From: Puccinellia tenuiflora | Taxonomy: Eukaryota > Streptophyta > Magnoliopsida > Poales > Poaceae | Direction of reading: 5' to 3' | Assembly: GCA_012064385.1 (NCBI GenBank) | Contig: QRDG01000955.1 | Location: 434,001 to 498,000, forward strand | Length of the DNA stretch: 64,000 bases | Shown: positions 10,951-22,513 of the stretch, in pieces | Layout: each line of letters begins with the position of its first letter | Numbering within the stretch: position 1 is the stretch's first letter | Made by a program: the position numbers and the translations under genes | The notes under the pieces: model-generated | What the model was told of the DNA's origin: nothing | Databases searched by the model: none | The model's input: the letters and a program-made list of their open reading frames with translations, nothing else

Positions 10951-11893
10951 GGGGGGGGGGGGGGGGGGGGGGGCGAATCCCTATATATCGCTCATTAGCG
11001 ATGGGAAAGTCCAGCGTCGCCTGAAGAAAAGCGTATACGGGCCGGCCCATCTGGCCGATTTTTCTTTTTACCCCTTACTTTCTTTTTCTGTTTTATTTTC
11101 CTATTTTCGTTTTTTCTTTTTCTTTTCTTTTTTCGTTTCTTTTCTATTTCTTTTCCCATTTTCGTAGTACTTTTCTTTTCTCATTTTTTTATTTTTTGTT
11201 ATTTTATTTTTTCTTTTTAATACTTTTTGTTTTCTCATTTTTTCTCTACTTTCTATGATTTTTGAAAAAAAAAAAAAAATTCAAAATTAAAATTTGTTCA
11301 TATTTGAAAATTATTCTAATTCATGATTTGGTTCATATACGAAAATTGTTCCAATTCAAAGTTTATTCATTTTAAAAATTGTTCAAATTCAAGATTTTTT
11401 TTCATATTCGATTCCAATTTTAATTTTTGTTCACATTCGAAAATTGTTCCAATTCAAGATTTTTTTCATATTTGAAAATTGTTCCAATTCAAAATTTGTT
11501 CATTTTCGAAAATTGTTCCAATACAAGATTTGTTCATATTCGAAAATTATTTCAATTCGAAATTCGTTCATATTCGAAAATTGGTCCAATACAAGATTTG
11601 TTCATATTCAAAAATTGTTCATTTTTAAAATTGTTCATATTCAAAAATTGGTCATTTTAAAATTTGTTCAAATTTAAAATTTGTTCATATTCAAAAAAGC
11701 GCTCAGATTTGAAAACAACCAGATTTGAAATTTGCTAGGATTTAAAAACAGATTATAAACATAAAAATAAAAAAATTAGTGTTTTTCTTATTGGGCCGCT
11801 CTAGACTGGCCCATGAAGCCGCCCGCTTCAGGCGACCGAGGCCATTAGGGTCGCCTGCGGGCGCGATATAGCACCGCCCGGGGGGGGGGGGGG
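10951..11893. mobile_element. Possible degenerate TIR element bordered by G runs
   Basis: The left border has 23 consecutive G (10951-10973), then CGAATCCCTATATATCGC and GCGTCGCCTGAAG. The right border has the roughly inverted order CTTCAGGCGACC ... GCGATATAG ... CCGCCC and a G run at 11880-11893. Both ends carry GGCCC words. The interior is a CT-rich tract (11080-11260) and an AT-rich tandem array. Inverted similarity is imperfect and no TSD was found, so the class is uncertain (Mutator-like MITE is a guess). Confidence 0.35.
11285..11700. repeat. AT-rich short tandem array (TTGTTCATATTCGAAAA family)
   Basis: Degenerate units of about 16-35 bp built from TTGTTCATATTCGAAAATT and TTCCAATTCAAGATT recur more than 15 times. 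The two F/K/N-rich ORFs over it arise from the repeat. Confidence 0.75.
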
Positions 11894-12935
11894 CATGAAG
11901 CAGGCCCAAGACAGTGTTGTTTGGTGAACGCATCATGGCAAGCCCAAGGACACACGAGTTTGGCCCATGAAGTCTTTTGTTTTTTTTTACTGAAATGAAG
12001 CCTTTTTCTTAACGGGCTGAAATGAGGTCGTTAGGTGACCAAATATCCTTAAGTGGTTCCCCTAACAAATATCTCAAGTAGTAGGGCTGGCCCTAGAAAC
12101 ATGCGAATGGTTCTCTTCGTTTGGATTTTGTAGCTTGTTTATTGAGTATATTCACCCGTGGAAACGAACATGCAAAATTCTGCTCGGAAGTTCTGCACAT
12201 CGAGTGAAATTAACAGACAATGAACGAATCACGTTTCTTTCGTCTGGAAGAGCTATCTTGGCCACACAAATATAATTCTACCTCATTTCTTGGATCACGA
12301 GACTAGCTCCATACAGGCGATGCATCTTCTTCTCCCAGATCCAAGATGGCAAGTCGCGTCAGCTCAGTGCTTCTGTCACGAGACTAGCTCCATATTGCTC
12401 TGCTGCGAAGATTCCTTCCGGAATTTTCGTTTTTCCGAAATGAAAATTCTAAGCTTGCCGAGATGCTTGGTAATAGAATGGTCTAAAAGGAAAACAGTAA
12501 GATGCCTGCTTCCAAAACCGTCCAGGCAGAAACGACATCGGAGAGGTAGTGGGAGTGGTGCTCGACTGCTCTCTTGTTCCCACTTCACGGTCGGCAAAAG
12601 ATGGCAAGCTCGATCGTTGCCTCCTAAATCGAAAATCAGAACTTTCCTAGACCACTCATTTAGCACTCACCATTTCGTGGGATACTTCCATGTCAAAAGA
12701 TATACCAAGGAGTGCGTGGGTGTATGTATAGTATTTTTCTGTGAAAGTTTCATGCGCACACAGTTCAGATTTCGGAATCAAATTAGAGAATTTTTGTTTA
12801 ATACGTAGGTAAAAGTTTTGTTTCTAAACAATAATTAAGAAGATAGTTTAGACATTTACAATAGAGTGAGAGGGAATGGATTACTCTCCTGATATTACAT
12901 GGATCAAACGTTTCGCGCCAGCGGTCACCTAAAAT
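11894..12935. other. Unassigned DNA, no gene recognised
   Basis: The only structure noticed is a direct repeat of CACGAGACTAGCTCCATA at about 12296 and 12376. A 172-aa + ORF (12290-12808) has no domain I recognise and spans that repeat. Confidence 0.3.
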
Positions 12936-12939
12936 TTTA

Positions 12940-13520
12940 TGCCAATATTGATAGTCACTAGGAGAATTGTGAGCCGTGCATATTTATTGGGGAAGACTCT
13001 CGCGTTCCTCTCATTCCAAATCACTCAACTTGTTGGCATGGTAAGAGAGGCCATTGCCTTGCGGCTTGGGACGGAGGGGTTAGACAAAGCAGTCCACCAC
13101 TCTTTGATTGTGAGATCGTCCGTCCAACCGAAGATATTAACGAAGGGGAGCCCAAGCTAAACATTATCATTGACCAAACTCTTTTGGGGAAACGACATTG
13201 AAAGAAAAGCTGAGCTGCCGTCTCTGTTGTTTTGTTGTAAAGCAGGCAAAGAACACAATTTGTCCATCCTCTCTTTTTCAAACGACCCGCCGTCCAAAGC
13301 CTATTTTGGACCAAGCGAAGAATTTAACCTTTGGGGAACCCAAACCTTCCAAACCGTCTTATTCATACGGGTGAGCGAAGATCCAAGAATTGCGCTGTAG
13401 GACGAATGTTGAGTATTCACCTCTTGGCGTCCCTCGGAACCCTCTCTCTCTTGCAATCCCGCTCGCGATGCCCGGATCATAAGCATTTGATCAGTGTATG
13501 GGGTCTCTAGAAGAATGGGC
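12940..13520 (-). pseudogene. LINE ORF2 3' fragment (zf-RVT zinc-binding region)
   Basis: Read on the - strand, 13480-13305 gives GSSLTRMNKTVWKVWVPQRL, and another frame at 13314-13120 gives NRLWTAGRLKKRGWTNC, CVLC and AAQLFFQCRF. This is the C-terminal zinc-binding domain (PF13966-like) after the RT of plant LINEs. At least one frameshift lies at about 13300-13320. EN and RT are absent, as expected for a 5'-truncated, decayed copy. Confidence 0.75.
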
Positions 13521-13529
13521 ACAATGGTC

Positions 13530-13929
13530 TTCGAAAAAATAGCGAATGCATCGGAAACAGAGCCACTCTAGAGCGGTCGCGCTAGCGTTGAAGCCGGGTG
13601 GAGGCCAAGCCGAAGCGCGACAGGACGTGGACGGGACATTCTCCTATCCCCCTGTGGCATCCTGGCTTAGCGTTTAATAGGATCGATAGAATACTCATAT
13701 CAACATACATAATTTTTTTCCCGTAAGCTCATCTTCAAAGAATGCCGAGATTAAGTGTGCGCCCCGGATGCGCTGAAAATACTAGTGTTCAATTGTGGGT
13801 ACAATCTAGATATCATGAAGAGATGCCAGGAGTAACAGCCATCGACTCGGGGTGGATGGGGTGTTACACCCCCTATCTTCCTCGCACATCGCATCAGTAC
13901 GGGTGTCGCCGCTTGAAGGCATCCGCCTC
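13530..13929. other. Unassigned DNA left of the copy A segment
   Basis: No gene, repeat or element end recognised. Confidence 0.25.
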
Positions 13930-14088
13930 CCGCGGGAAACCTAGGGGCACGGATGCCGCCGCCGCCGTTGCTGGGGGTTGGCAGTGCTGAACTGTTGGGC
14001 GACGGGGCCGCGATGGACTGTCGACATGAGGGGACTGAGGAGCTAGAGGCCACCATCATTTTTCCAATTAAAATCGTAGTATGATCTC
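13930..14088 (+). repeat. Copy A of a dispersed duplication, first piece
   Basis: AAACCTAGGGGCACGGATG, GAGCTAGAGGCCACCATC and TTTCCAATTA...ATGATCTC match 22160-22252 in order and orientation. Copy A breaks at 14088 and resumes at about 16842; copy B runs straight through this point. Confidence 0.6.
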
Positions 14089-14429
14089 GGCCGGATCAAC
14101 AAAAGTGACCCTAAGCCGAAAGTTTAATGCGAAATGAACTGTATTTAAAAGTTTAGCACTATCTAACCCATTTGCTAACCGCCAAACATACTGGCGTTTC
14201 CAGGCCAATTCAAACCCCATCACCGCTGACGTTTCTCCACACACATAATTAAACGCCAAGACCTCCGGCAGTTCAGCGAAAAGATTAATAGAGCGTGGAA
14301 GGTCATGTTAACCAGAACTATGTGCTAGCTCAGTGGTAGTAGTTCTTGTGATGTCCGTGGAAACAAACATTTACATTAGAAAAGACAGCTCCGACCATAA
14401 CATAGATGTTTGGCTAAAAATTATTTTCC

Positions 14430-15290
14430 GTCTAGTAACAATAGAATAAATAGCTAAGAAAAATCACGTCTAGTAATTTTATTTTATTCCATCTAGTACT
14501 AGTAGCATAATAGCTAAAATGGCTAGCATTATGGAAAGGTCGTTGTCGAGGGGCTAACTCGGCAGTGCCCCTCATGTCCATGAGGGACTTAGGTTTTGAG
14601 AAGGGAGAGTCATAGCGTCGGTAATACCGTCGGTGTGCAACAAGAAGAGGGATTTACCCAGGTTCAGACCCCAGATGGTAACACCCTACTTGATGCTTGT
14701 CTGATTGTATTGATGTCGAGATTACAAGTCGCCATGATGTCTATGATGATGCAGATTGGATCTCAGAGTGCATAAGTCCTCACCCGGCGGCCCCTCCCAG
14801 CCTTTATATAGGAGGTTGGGTCTCGGGTGCCCGTGATCGGGTAGGTTACAACGTAGGGTGAAACCCTAATTTCCTAAGCTTGTGCGTTACGCCTTGTCTA
14901 GGTTATGGAAAGCTTGTTACTTGGCCCGTTCGCTGCCTCTTGCTTGGGTCTGGGCTTCACGAGTGTTTAGTGGGCCACCTGACAGGTCTTTCGGCTAAGC
15001 CATACCGGGTACCCGACGGGTATGGACCTGATAAGTATGCCCACGTAAGTAGCCCCCGTGTCTCTAGTCGAGTCGAATAATCGGGTAGAGACTAGTATTC
15101 GAGGGTCTCCCCGTGTCTCCCGTCAACTAATTTTATTTTCGCGTCTAGTGCCAGTAGCATAAATAGCTAATAAAATACCGTCTATTAAATTTATTTTTTC
15201 GCCTAGTGGCAATGGCATAAATTCTAAAAATAATCACATCTAGTACCGGCAGCATAAATAGCTAAAACGGATGGCATAATGGAAAGACCG
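14430..15290. repeat. CGTCTAGTAnnAGTAGCATAAATAGCTAAAA array split by an LTR
   Basis: Units appear at about 14427, 14467, 14490 and, after the LTR, at 15145, 15178, 15205 and 15235. Left and right halves end alike (GCATTATGGAAAGGTCGT against GCATAATGGAAAGACCGT). Confidence 0.55.
14544..15125 (-). mobile_element. Probable solo LTR (gypsy type), - orientation
   Basis: The + strand runs TGTCGAGGGG ... CTCCCGTCA. A TATATAAAGG box is on the - strand at 14820-14811. TTTACCCAGGTTC and TGCTTGTCTG match the same positions in the element 2 LTR (about 40390 and 40440). It sits alone inside a short-repeat array. A clean 5-bp TSD was not found, so the ends are approximate. Confidence 0.55.
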
Positions 15291-15299
15291 TATGTTTCC

Positions 15300-16825
15300 G
15301 GGAAAATGACCGAAAATAACCACAAAACGAAAGGAATTCACAAAATAAACGTCCGGCGAAACTATTTCACAAAATAACCCTTTCGAGTAGCGCCCAACAC
15401 TTAGGCGCTATGGTATGCTATGTAGCGCCTCAGGCCAAGGCGCTACTCGTCCTGCCTACGTGGCGGCCACGGGCCCTACATTTGGTTGTGTAGCGCCTTA
15501 GCGTAAGGCGCTATGCTATATAGTGTAGCGCCTTACGCTAAGGCTTTACACTACGACTTAGAAATTTTCGGCCAAAATATGATAAAAATTTAATATTTTC
15601 AGAAAAAATTGAAAAAATTCCAGTAATTCAAGTCCATATATATAAGCAATCGGGGGAAGTTTGAACCAATTTGGACGGGTGAATTGAGAGAAACATTGAT
15701 TTGAATGTTCAGTTTCAATTTTTAGCCGAAAATTTAAATTTCCAGAAAAAATTGAAAAAATTCATGTAATTCAAGTCCATATATATAAGCAATCTCAGAA
15801 AGTTTGAACCAATTTGGATTGGTGGATTTAGAGAAACATTGATTTGAATTTTCAGTTTTAAATTTTGGCCGAACATTTAAAGTGTTTAGGATTTTTTGGT
15901 TTGGTTTGGTTCGATCGCTTGGTCCGCACTCCCCTTTGCTTGGTAATAATAATAATACAGAAATATGAGAATATTCAGTTTAAACGGAATAAAAATAAGT
16001 GTAAAGTCCACATAAACCTTATAAGTAAATAATAAACCCAACCTTTCCTAGTCTTTTCTTATTATCAAAATCTAACATTTCTTCACTCTTGGCGTGGTTG
16101 CTGACTCAAGAATTCGCTTTCGTGTGCCTCATTGAGCACAACTCATCCCATGTCATTTGTCACAACAGGTTTTCCACACCCGGCGGTCTATCGGCTAAAA
16201 ACAACCGCCAACAATTTGGTGTAACTCCCCCGCAAATTTTTTTTGGTGTAACTAGTCGTGCAAGATGAAACTGAAAATTTAAATCAATGTTTCTCTAAAT
16301 CCACCCATCCAAATTGGTTCAAACTTTCTGAGATTGCTTATATATATGGATTTGAATTACATGAATTTTTTCAATTTTTTCTGGAAATTTAAATTTTCGG
16401 CTAAAAATTGAAACTGAACATTCAAATCAATGTTTCTCTCAATTCACCCGTCCAAATTGGTTCAAACTTCCCCCGATTGCTTATATATATGGACTTGAAT
16501 TACTAGAATTTTTTCAATTTTTCTGAAAATATTAAATTTTTATCATATTTTGGCCGAAAATTTCTAAGTCGTAGTGTAAAGCCTTAGTGTAAGGCGCTAC
16601 ACTATATAGCATAGCGCCTTACGCTAAGGCGCTACACAACCAAATGTGGGGCCCGTGGCCGCCACGTAGGCAGGACGAGTAGCGCCTTGGCCTGAGGCGC
16701 TACATATCATACCATAGCGCCTAAGTGTTGGGCGCTACTCGAAAGGGTTATTTTGTGAAATAGTTTCGTCGGATATTTATTTTGTGAATTCCTTTCGTTT
16801 TATGGTTATTTTCGGTCGTTTTGCC
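15300..16825. mobile_element. Mutator-type foldback element with about 560-bp terminal inverted repeats
   Basis: A perfect 9-bp direct repeat TATGTTTCC flanks it (15291-15299 and 16826-16834). The ends are GGGAAAATGACCGAAAATAACC and its near-exact inverse. The arms run 15300-15863 and about 16267-16825, with only scattered mismatches by eye, around a loop of about 400 bp. Each arm contains the short palindrome TAGCGCCTTACGCTAAGGCG and two tandem units of about 165 bp. There is no transposase. The 9-bp TSD and long TIRs point to a non-autonomous MULE. Confidence 0.9.
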
Positions 16826-16841
16826 TATGTTTCCTATACCA

Positions 16842-17351
16842 CATGACTGCCGCACAGTCCCATCCACGTACGTCGATCTCAGCGTACTAAATATGTCAGC
16901 GGGGAGAGGGACAATTCGACCAATCGCATCAATCGGTTAGCCGGGCGTCGACGTACAGCTCGACCACAAGACAAGTCCACAAGTGCAGAGCAGCGAATGT
17001 CAACATACATACCGACCGTGCGCTGCTCGTCGTCCCGTAGATCAGAGAGGCGCCAAATATGTACACTAGTTCCACGTACGTTCGGAACAGAAAAGAAAAA
17101 GGAAGCCGGCCGGTGGCTGGGCTACGTTTGTCCGTCCGACGTGTCGTGATCGTTGCCAGAGAAGAGAGACCGTGCGTTTCCCGCTACGTAGATCAGAGAG
17201 CGCGGCGTGTCCACTCGCCCAGGTCACCGTCCAAACCAATGCACGTAGCCGTACGTAGACGGATAGAATTTTGTACTAGCGAGCAGTGCGCATGCGAGAT
17301 ACGGAGCCAAGGTAACGACAGGCATGTGCTTGCCTGCTGCCTGCCCTCCTC
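16842..17351 (+). repeat. Copy A of the dispersed duplication, second piece
   Basis: 16842-17020 matches 22253-22513 (CATGACTG, CGATCTCAGCG, GAGAGGGACAATT, TCAATCGGTTAGCC, GAATGTCAACATACATAC). 17010-17340 matches 38431-38660 (ACATACCGACCG, GATCGTTGCCAGAGA, GTGTCCACTCGCCCAGGTCAC, CCAAACCAATGCACGTAGCC). The order is collinear. Confidence 0.85.
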
Positions 17352-17354
17352 TAA

Positions 17355-17798
17355 GGCTGGTGCCAGTGCACCGCCTCACTATCGCCCCGCCACGTTAACT
17401 TTTACTCACACTCTCATCCCATTCTCACCTCACGGTGCCAGTGCATGGGCTGTAGTCTCAGGCTATAGCCACGTCACCTTTTTTCCTTCCCTTTTTTCCC
17501 TTCACCTTTTAATTCTTTTTCCCTTTTCTTTCAGGCGGATCCACATGTCAGCCTCTCACGCCCGCCTCTCGCCTCCCTCTCGCCTGCAGCCGCCAGCGCG
17601 TCGCCCCGCTCTCGCCCGCCTCTCGCCTCCCTCTCGCCCGCGTCATGGTGCCAATGCGGGCTGTAGTGGGGCGGTAGCGCCCGCTACCGCCCGGCGACGG
17701 ATCCGTCGCCCGCCGCTCCCGTCTCGCCTCCCTTTCGCCTCCCTCTCGCCCGGCGGCGGGCGGTACTGCCCGTGCTATCGCCCCCACTGGCACCAGCC
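17355..17798. mobile_element. Harbinger/Tourist-type MITE, 444 bp
   Basis: The TIR is GGCTGGTGCCAGTG at 17355-17368 and its exact inverse at 17785-17798. The TSD is TAA at 17352-17354 and 17799-17801. The interior is GC-rich with repeated CTCGCCTCCCTCTCGCC. The paralogous site at about 38668 lacks it, which confirms an insertion. Confidence 0.85.
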
Positions 17799-17863
17799 TA
17801 ATGAAGACGAGACAACCACATGATCGCTGCTGTTTTCTATGCTTCTTCCAAGTAAAATAAAAA

Positions 17864-18302
17864 GAGTAAAACGCAGGTTTAGTACACCAACTTGCCGCAA
17901 ATGTGCGCTTTTGTCACCAAGTTGCGAAACGCGAAAAGCGGGTCACCAAGTTGCCACGCGCGAGCGTTTTGGTCAATCCGTGATGGTGGCAGTTAGTTTG
18001 CATACATGGCAGGCTATTTTTTTTTTGCAAATCTCCCCCTAAACTTTTGTTTTTTTTTACAAATCCACCCTAAAAAGGCAAACAAAAATAGTTGAAAAAG
18101 ACCTAACAATTAAAATAAATAAAAATTTAAGGGGCAATTTGCAAAAAAAAAATCTGCCACGTATGCAAACTCACGTCCGTCATCACGATGTGACCAAAAC
18201 GCTCATGTGTGGCAACTTAATGACCGGTTTTTCGCGTTTCGCAACTTGGTGACTAAATCGCACGTTCGCGGCAAGTTGGTGTACTAAACCTGCGTTTTAC
18301 TC
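17864..18302. mobile_element. Mutator-type MITE, 439 bp, long inverted repeats
   Basis: The 9-bp TSD is AAATAAAAA at 17855-17863 and 18303-18311. The ends GAGTAAAACGCAGGTTTAG and its inverse pair over about 150 bp per arm. The paralogous site at about 38705-38715 is empty. No coding capacity. Confidence 0.88.
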
Positions 18303-18311
18303 AAATAAAAA

Positions 18312-18558
18312 TAATACATGTGTGCGTGAGCTGAGCGACGATGAAGTCCAGCTCCTCCTCCCCACTCACCACGTATGGATGTCTCACCTCATCTCAGTTG
18401 ATACTGGGTGCCGTATATAATTGATCCAGGGCGATATAAAAAATACTGACCATGAATGAGGTCAGAAAGTTTGCACGTCACCGGAGAAAAATTGGGTGCT
18501 GTAGGGCGTCACGGCACACGAAATCCGTGAAAGCTGTAGGTCCCGATCGATGGTATAA
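18312..18558. other. Unassigned single-copy-like DNA
   Basis: No gene or element end recognised. Confidence 0.25.
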
Positions 18559-18596
18559 CTAGTTGACACCCCGCGCGTTGCTGCGGCAACGACTGA
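18559..18596 (-). mobile_element. Helitron 3' terminus on the - strand
   Basis: On the - strand the sequence is CCGCAGCAACGCGCGG, then GGTGTCAA and CTAG followed by T. A GC-rich hairpin a few bases before CTAG is the usual Helitron 3' end. The element body would extend right (18597 to at most about 21190), but I could not place a 5' TC end. Confidence 0.5.
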
Positions 18597-21193
18597 TGAT
18601 TTTCAGATATAGTGAATAGCATGAACATGTATTTGGTTAGTATGAAAGAATATACCAATCACATGGTAGGAGTTAACCAACTAAATTTAGGACATAAAAA
18701 TATTGTGCATAATTCATAGCATAATTATAGCACTATAGCATAATATGTCCAATTTTTCATGACGAAGTGATTACTATGGATTCCACACATTAAGAACCAA
18801 TAAATATTTGCCAAAAGATAACATGAACGATATGGAAATCCAAAAGCAGGAAATGTCCCCACATTAGCAAGTGCATAAGTAATATCAGAATAATAGCACT
18901 CGATCAAAAATATATCCAATGTGTAAAACAATGGGAGAAGATGGTTTGAATATGCTTGCTGGAGCGGAAAAAATTACCTGATCTAACATATGTTCTTCTC
19001 TGACGGAATGGTTGCAAGGAAAGGCATAATTGTCCATATGAAATAAATTCATCATAATCTTTAAAAAACATTATTCACAAGAAACAACTACCACATAAGT
19101 AAGAAAGTGCAAGCTATAAAAGTTAGGAGATTCAGATTTTAAATACATTAACAGCCAGAGAGTAAAGAAGGCAATTGACTGTAAAAGTCATGGTCTTTAC
19201 GTATCCATCTAAATAAATAAATAAATAAATCAGCCAAATTTCAACTAATATTAATATGGAAGACATGTCATCTACATATTCATCTAGGCAATCGTTCTCC
19301 TGTTTTCCTGACCAGCACACTTTCTGACTGTAAATCTTGTGTGCAATCTAAATTAAGGTGAACTCTCAAATGGGGAAAATTCAGAAACAACCATGGCTTT
19401 CCTCTCACTGGATTTCATCTGGTCGAGAATAAATGGAACCGAATTTTCTGCATGCCTTGTTTTTCACATCTCTATTGCTAATGGTGCAGTAACTACTAAT
19501 GACAACATTCAGGTGGTCCCTTTAGTTAGACTCCTTTCACGTGGACATCGTACAAAAAGGGAAGAATTCAAATGCTAGTACATCAATGCTTCCATCAGGG
19601 ACCTAACGACTGAAACCTCACATTATTTTCCCTGAAACATGACACATGAGCTACAGATTACACTACATATACATGAAGATAATCCGAAATTTAGAGCGGC
19701 TCACAGAGTAGGGTGTTGAAGACATACCCTTTATGAACAGGTTTAATGGACCGAACAGATTAACGGATGTATAAACCTTATTCTTCTATGGAATAGCTGC
19801 AAGGAAGAAAGACATTAAACACTGCATATATATACAGCTGCAGAAAATACATAAAATTGATGAAACTCAAAGAGAGGATGGCCAGGACATATGAGATCAA
19901 TGATTTGTGGATAGCTCGGACAAACTGAATCAGTTTAGACCCGACTAACACATGTGGGAGGCTCAGACCGATGTGGGATTGATTGTTGTCACATCCGACA
20001 ACACCAGGAGACGCCGGCAACGCAATGGCGCCATAGCGATCAAGAAGAGAAAAATGAGGGGCTTGAAGAAAAGGCAACCGAGGCCCGAGGGGTTCAAATA
20101 TAGGATCCACGGTAGCTGATGGAAGCCATTAAAATCATCGAGGAACGACCCTTCTTCTCGCAGAGTGGGAGATATCAAGCCAGCGGACCTTACTATCTTA
20201 ACTGTGAGAAGATTAAAAGTGGAGGGCAGGAGGCAGTTTCCGGTGATTAAAAAGGAAACTTTTGTTTTTGAGCAAAAAAAAGGAAACATTTAGAGACTAC
20301 ACATCGAGCGATTAATGCGCGGCATCCTTTTCTCTCCTGCTGGCCGAGCGGCAGGTTTTTTTCTTCCGTTTTAGGTTGTGGTTGTAGCTCTTTTTTTTGG
20401 GGGGGGGCGTGGGATTGTGGTTGTAGCCCAAGGAGAAGAATAAACTGTGGTGGGTTGGGTTAGAGAGAAAAGCATGATATTTCTTGCTGGGCCTGTTGAA
20501 GCTTCCCTCCAACTGGTAATATGAACTATTCGCTCGAAACAAAAACAAAAAACATGATGAATGCCGAAGGTACTGAGCCGGGCGGGCCAAACTGGTGCTA
20601 GCTGATAACCGAGATTGAAGAGGACGTGGATGCCCTGCATGTCAAGCTTGCAAACATTAAAAGCACTTAGTGGGGATGAACTTTATAGATATTATAGATT
20701 TGGCTCGGCTACGCTTTTCAATAACGCAGTGCAGCTACGCTTTTCATGTGCAACGGCTACGCTAGAAAGTACTAGTAGGATCCAATTCTCCCTTACCGGC
20801 CAATTTTATGGTACACTAGAAAGTACTAGTAGTATATGTGTCTTCTATATGGATGTTATAAAACAAAAAACAAATCTTCTCCTCGGACCATGGACAACAA
20901 AAATGAAACTGGTGAATGGTGTTATAATAGTACCATGATGACCGTCGTGTTTTGTTTTCAAGCAGAAGATGAGGAGACCATTTGTTCTTGCGTTACAACT
21001 GGGTTAGAACAGAGTACTAACTTCACATATATTAATCTCCACTTGATTGGAAGATAGAGACATTCCCCTGGTTGCATGGGTAACACAACACTAACGAGGT
21101 TTTTAAATAGCACTCCAACATCCTGGTGTCATAGAACCCATCCCCATTGCTGGCTGGTCGCGACACGTTGCTTTCTCCGTTGCGGGTCCCACC
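18597..21193. other. AT-rich unassigned DNA, possible Helitron body
   Basis: There is an (AAAT)n microsatellite at about 19209-19228 and T/G homopolymers near 20387-20408. The direct repeat CTAGAAAGTACTAGTAG lies at about 20762 and 20815. No coding region is supported. Confidence 0.3.
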
Positions 21194-21988
21194 ATGGTGC
21201 TGATCTCGCCCGGCGACGACTCCTCGTGCGAGTGGGGACATTCCAGTGAGGATGAAGAGGCTGAGGCTGCGGATAGGGAGGTGCAGCAGCTCTTGCCATG
21301 CCTCGCCGAGCTTGATCAGCAGGTGATGCTGCCGGACGGCGAGGAGATGGAGCATGAAGACGGCCTCGATAACGACGACGACTCAGTGAGGAGGGAGTTT
21401 CAGCCCGTTACGGACGTCACTGACGCTGACGCGTAGGCCGATGCGCTTGGAAACCTCCTCACCGCCGATGATGATGACGTCGCCGACAATGATGACGATG
21501 TCGACGCTCGTGGTTCTGCTCTCCTCGCCTCATCTGGCACCGCGGTGCGTAGTGTCACGGATCTGTTCAGCCTGTCGGTTGTGCCGTTGCTGCCCACACC
21601 TCTTCCGTCGATGCCACGAGCTCCTGCGGCCCTGCCCGCCTCTATCTGTCGCAGCATCAGGCTCACGGCGAAGCCACACCTCCCAACTATTGACAAAGAG
21701 GTGCGGCTACTCCACAAAAAGATGGGGCTCGACGTCGGTGGTATGCCCCTGGTACAGGCTATGAACGAATTTGCGAGCACCCTCAAGACTCCGCTCTCTA
21801 ATTCGGGAATCGACGCGTTGACGACACTCTACAGGCTTAACTTGTCGTCCATGAAGGCAGCAGATGAAGCTTTGATTGCCCTTGCTGGCCCCGGGGGCAG
21901 CGATTTCCCACCACCGGTGGCGCTGGGCGTCTCGGTCTTATCTGTTACCTGGTTTCCAGGCCGCGTCACCTCGTCGTTCATAAGTTGA
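21194..21988 (+). pseudogene. LINE ORF1-like C-terminal region, one in-frame stop
   Basis: One frame stays open from ATG 21194 to the stop at 21986-21988 except for a TAG at 21434-21436. The N-terminal half is acidic (SSEDEEAEAADREV, DNDDDSVRRE). The C-terminal half has a basic CRSIRLTAKPHLP motif and ends in MKAADEALIALAGPGG. A basic RRSxRLA-type motif near the C-terminus also occurs in the ORF1 of the intact LINE at 57783-60581. The assignment rests on that motif and remembered similarity to grass LINE ORF1 tails. Apart from the stop the frame is kept. Confidence 0.5.
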
Positions 21989-22149
21989 GAAGATGACGAT
22001 CTTTCTTTCGCATAGGTTGGACGGAGTAGGTTGATCTGAAGCCTCGCGGACACAAGTACAGGGGAGGCCCACCGCCTTGACTCCCAGATACGCCATCAAT
22101 GTGAGGCTGAGAGTTCGGAACTAGGAAATCCGAATCTAACCGGTCCAGA

Positions 22150-22513
22150 GACCAGGATAACCATAGGGCGCAAACCTAGGGGCATGGATGTTGCCTTGGA
22201 CAGGAGCTAGATGCCACCATCTTTTTTCCAATTATTAATCAGAGTACCATGATCTCGCATGACTGGCGCACAGTACCATCAATGTCGATCTCAGCGTTTT
22301 GCAACGTACCACGTAAAGATAATATAATCTAGTCAACTCGCCTAGTACTCGCCACGTAAAGATAGTACATGTCAGCGGGAGAGGGACAATTAAAACCGAT
22401 CGAGCGCGTCAGGACACAGTAGCTGGAGTCGCGTCAATCGGTTAGCCTGGCGTCGACAGCTCGACCACAACTCCAGAAATGCAAAGCCGCGAATGTCAAC
22501 ATACATACATACA
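22150..22513 (+). repeat. Copy B of the dispersed duplication, left piece
   Basis: It matches 13930-14088 plus 16842-17010 without the 2.75-kb insertion of copy A. It breaks in a (CATA)n run at about 22505-22513, where Helitron DNA begins, and resumes at 38431. Confidence 0.8.

Larger units (their letters stand above)
14089..16841. mobile_element. Composite 2.75-kb insertion in copy A
   Basis: The insertion is defined by comparison with the unbroken copy B junction at about 22252-22254 (ATGATCTCGCATGACTG). It contains unclassified DNA (14089-14400), an array of CGTCTAGTA...AGCATAAATAGCTAA units on both sides of a solo LTR, and a foldback element. Its own class and ends are not resolved. Confidence 0.5.

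Noticed and set aside
12290..12808. 172-aa + ORF
   Set aside because: No recognisable domain, it contains a direct repeat, and there are no supporting splice or promoter signals.
14322..14345. tRNA or SINE A-box (GCTAGCTCAGTGGTAG)
   Set aside because: No B box, acceptor stem or cloverleaf follows within 80 bp.
17059..17823. 254-aa + ORF
   Set aside because: It crosses the precise boundary of a MITE insertion (17355-17798), so it cannot be an old gene. Composition is GC-driven low complexity.
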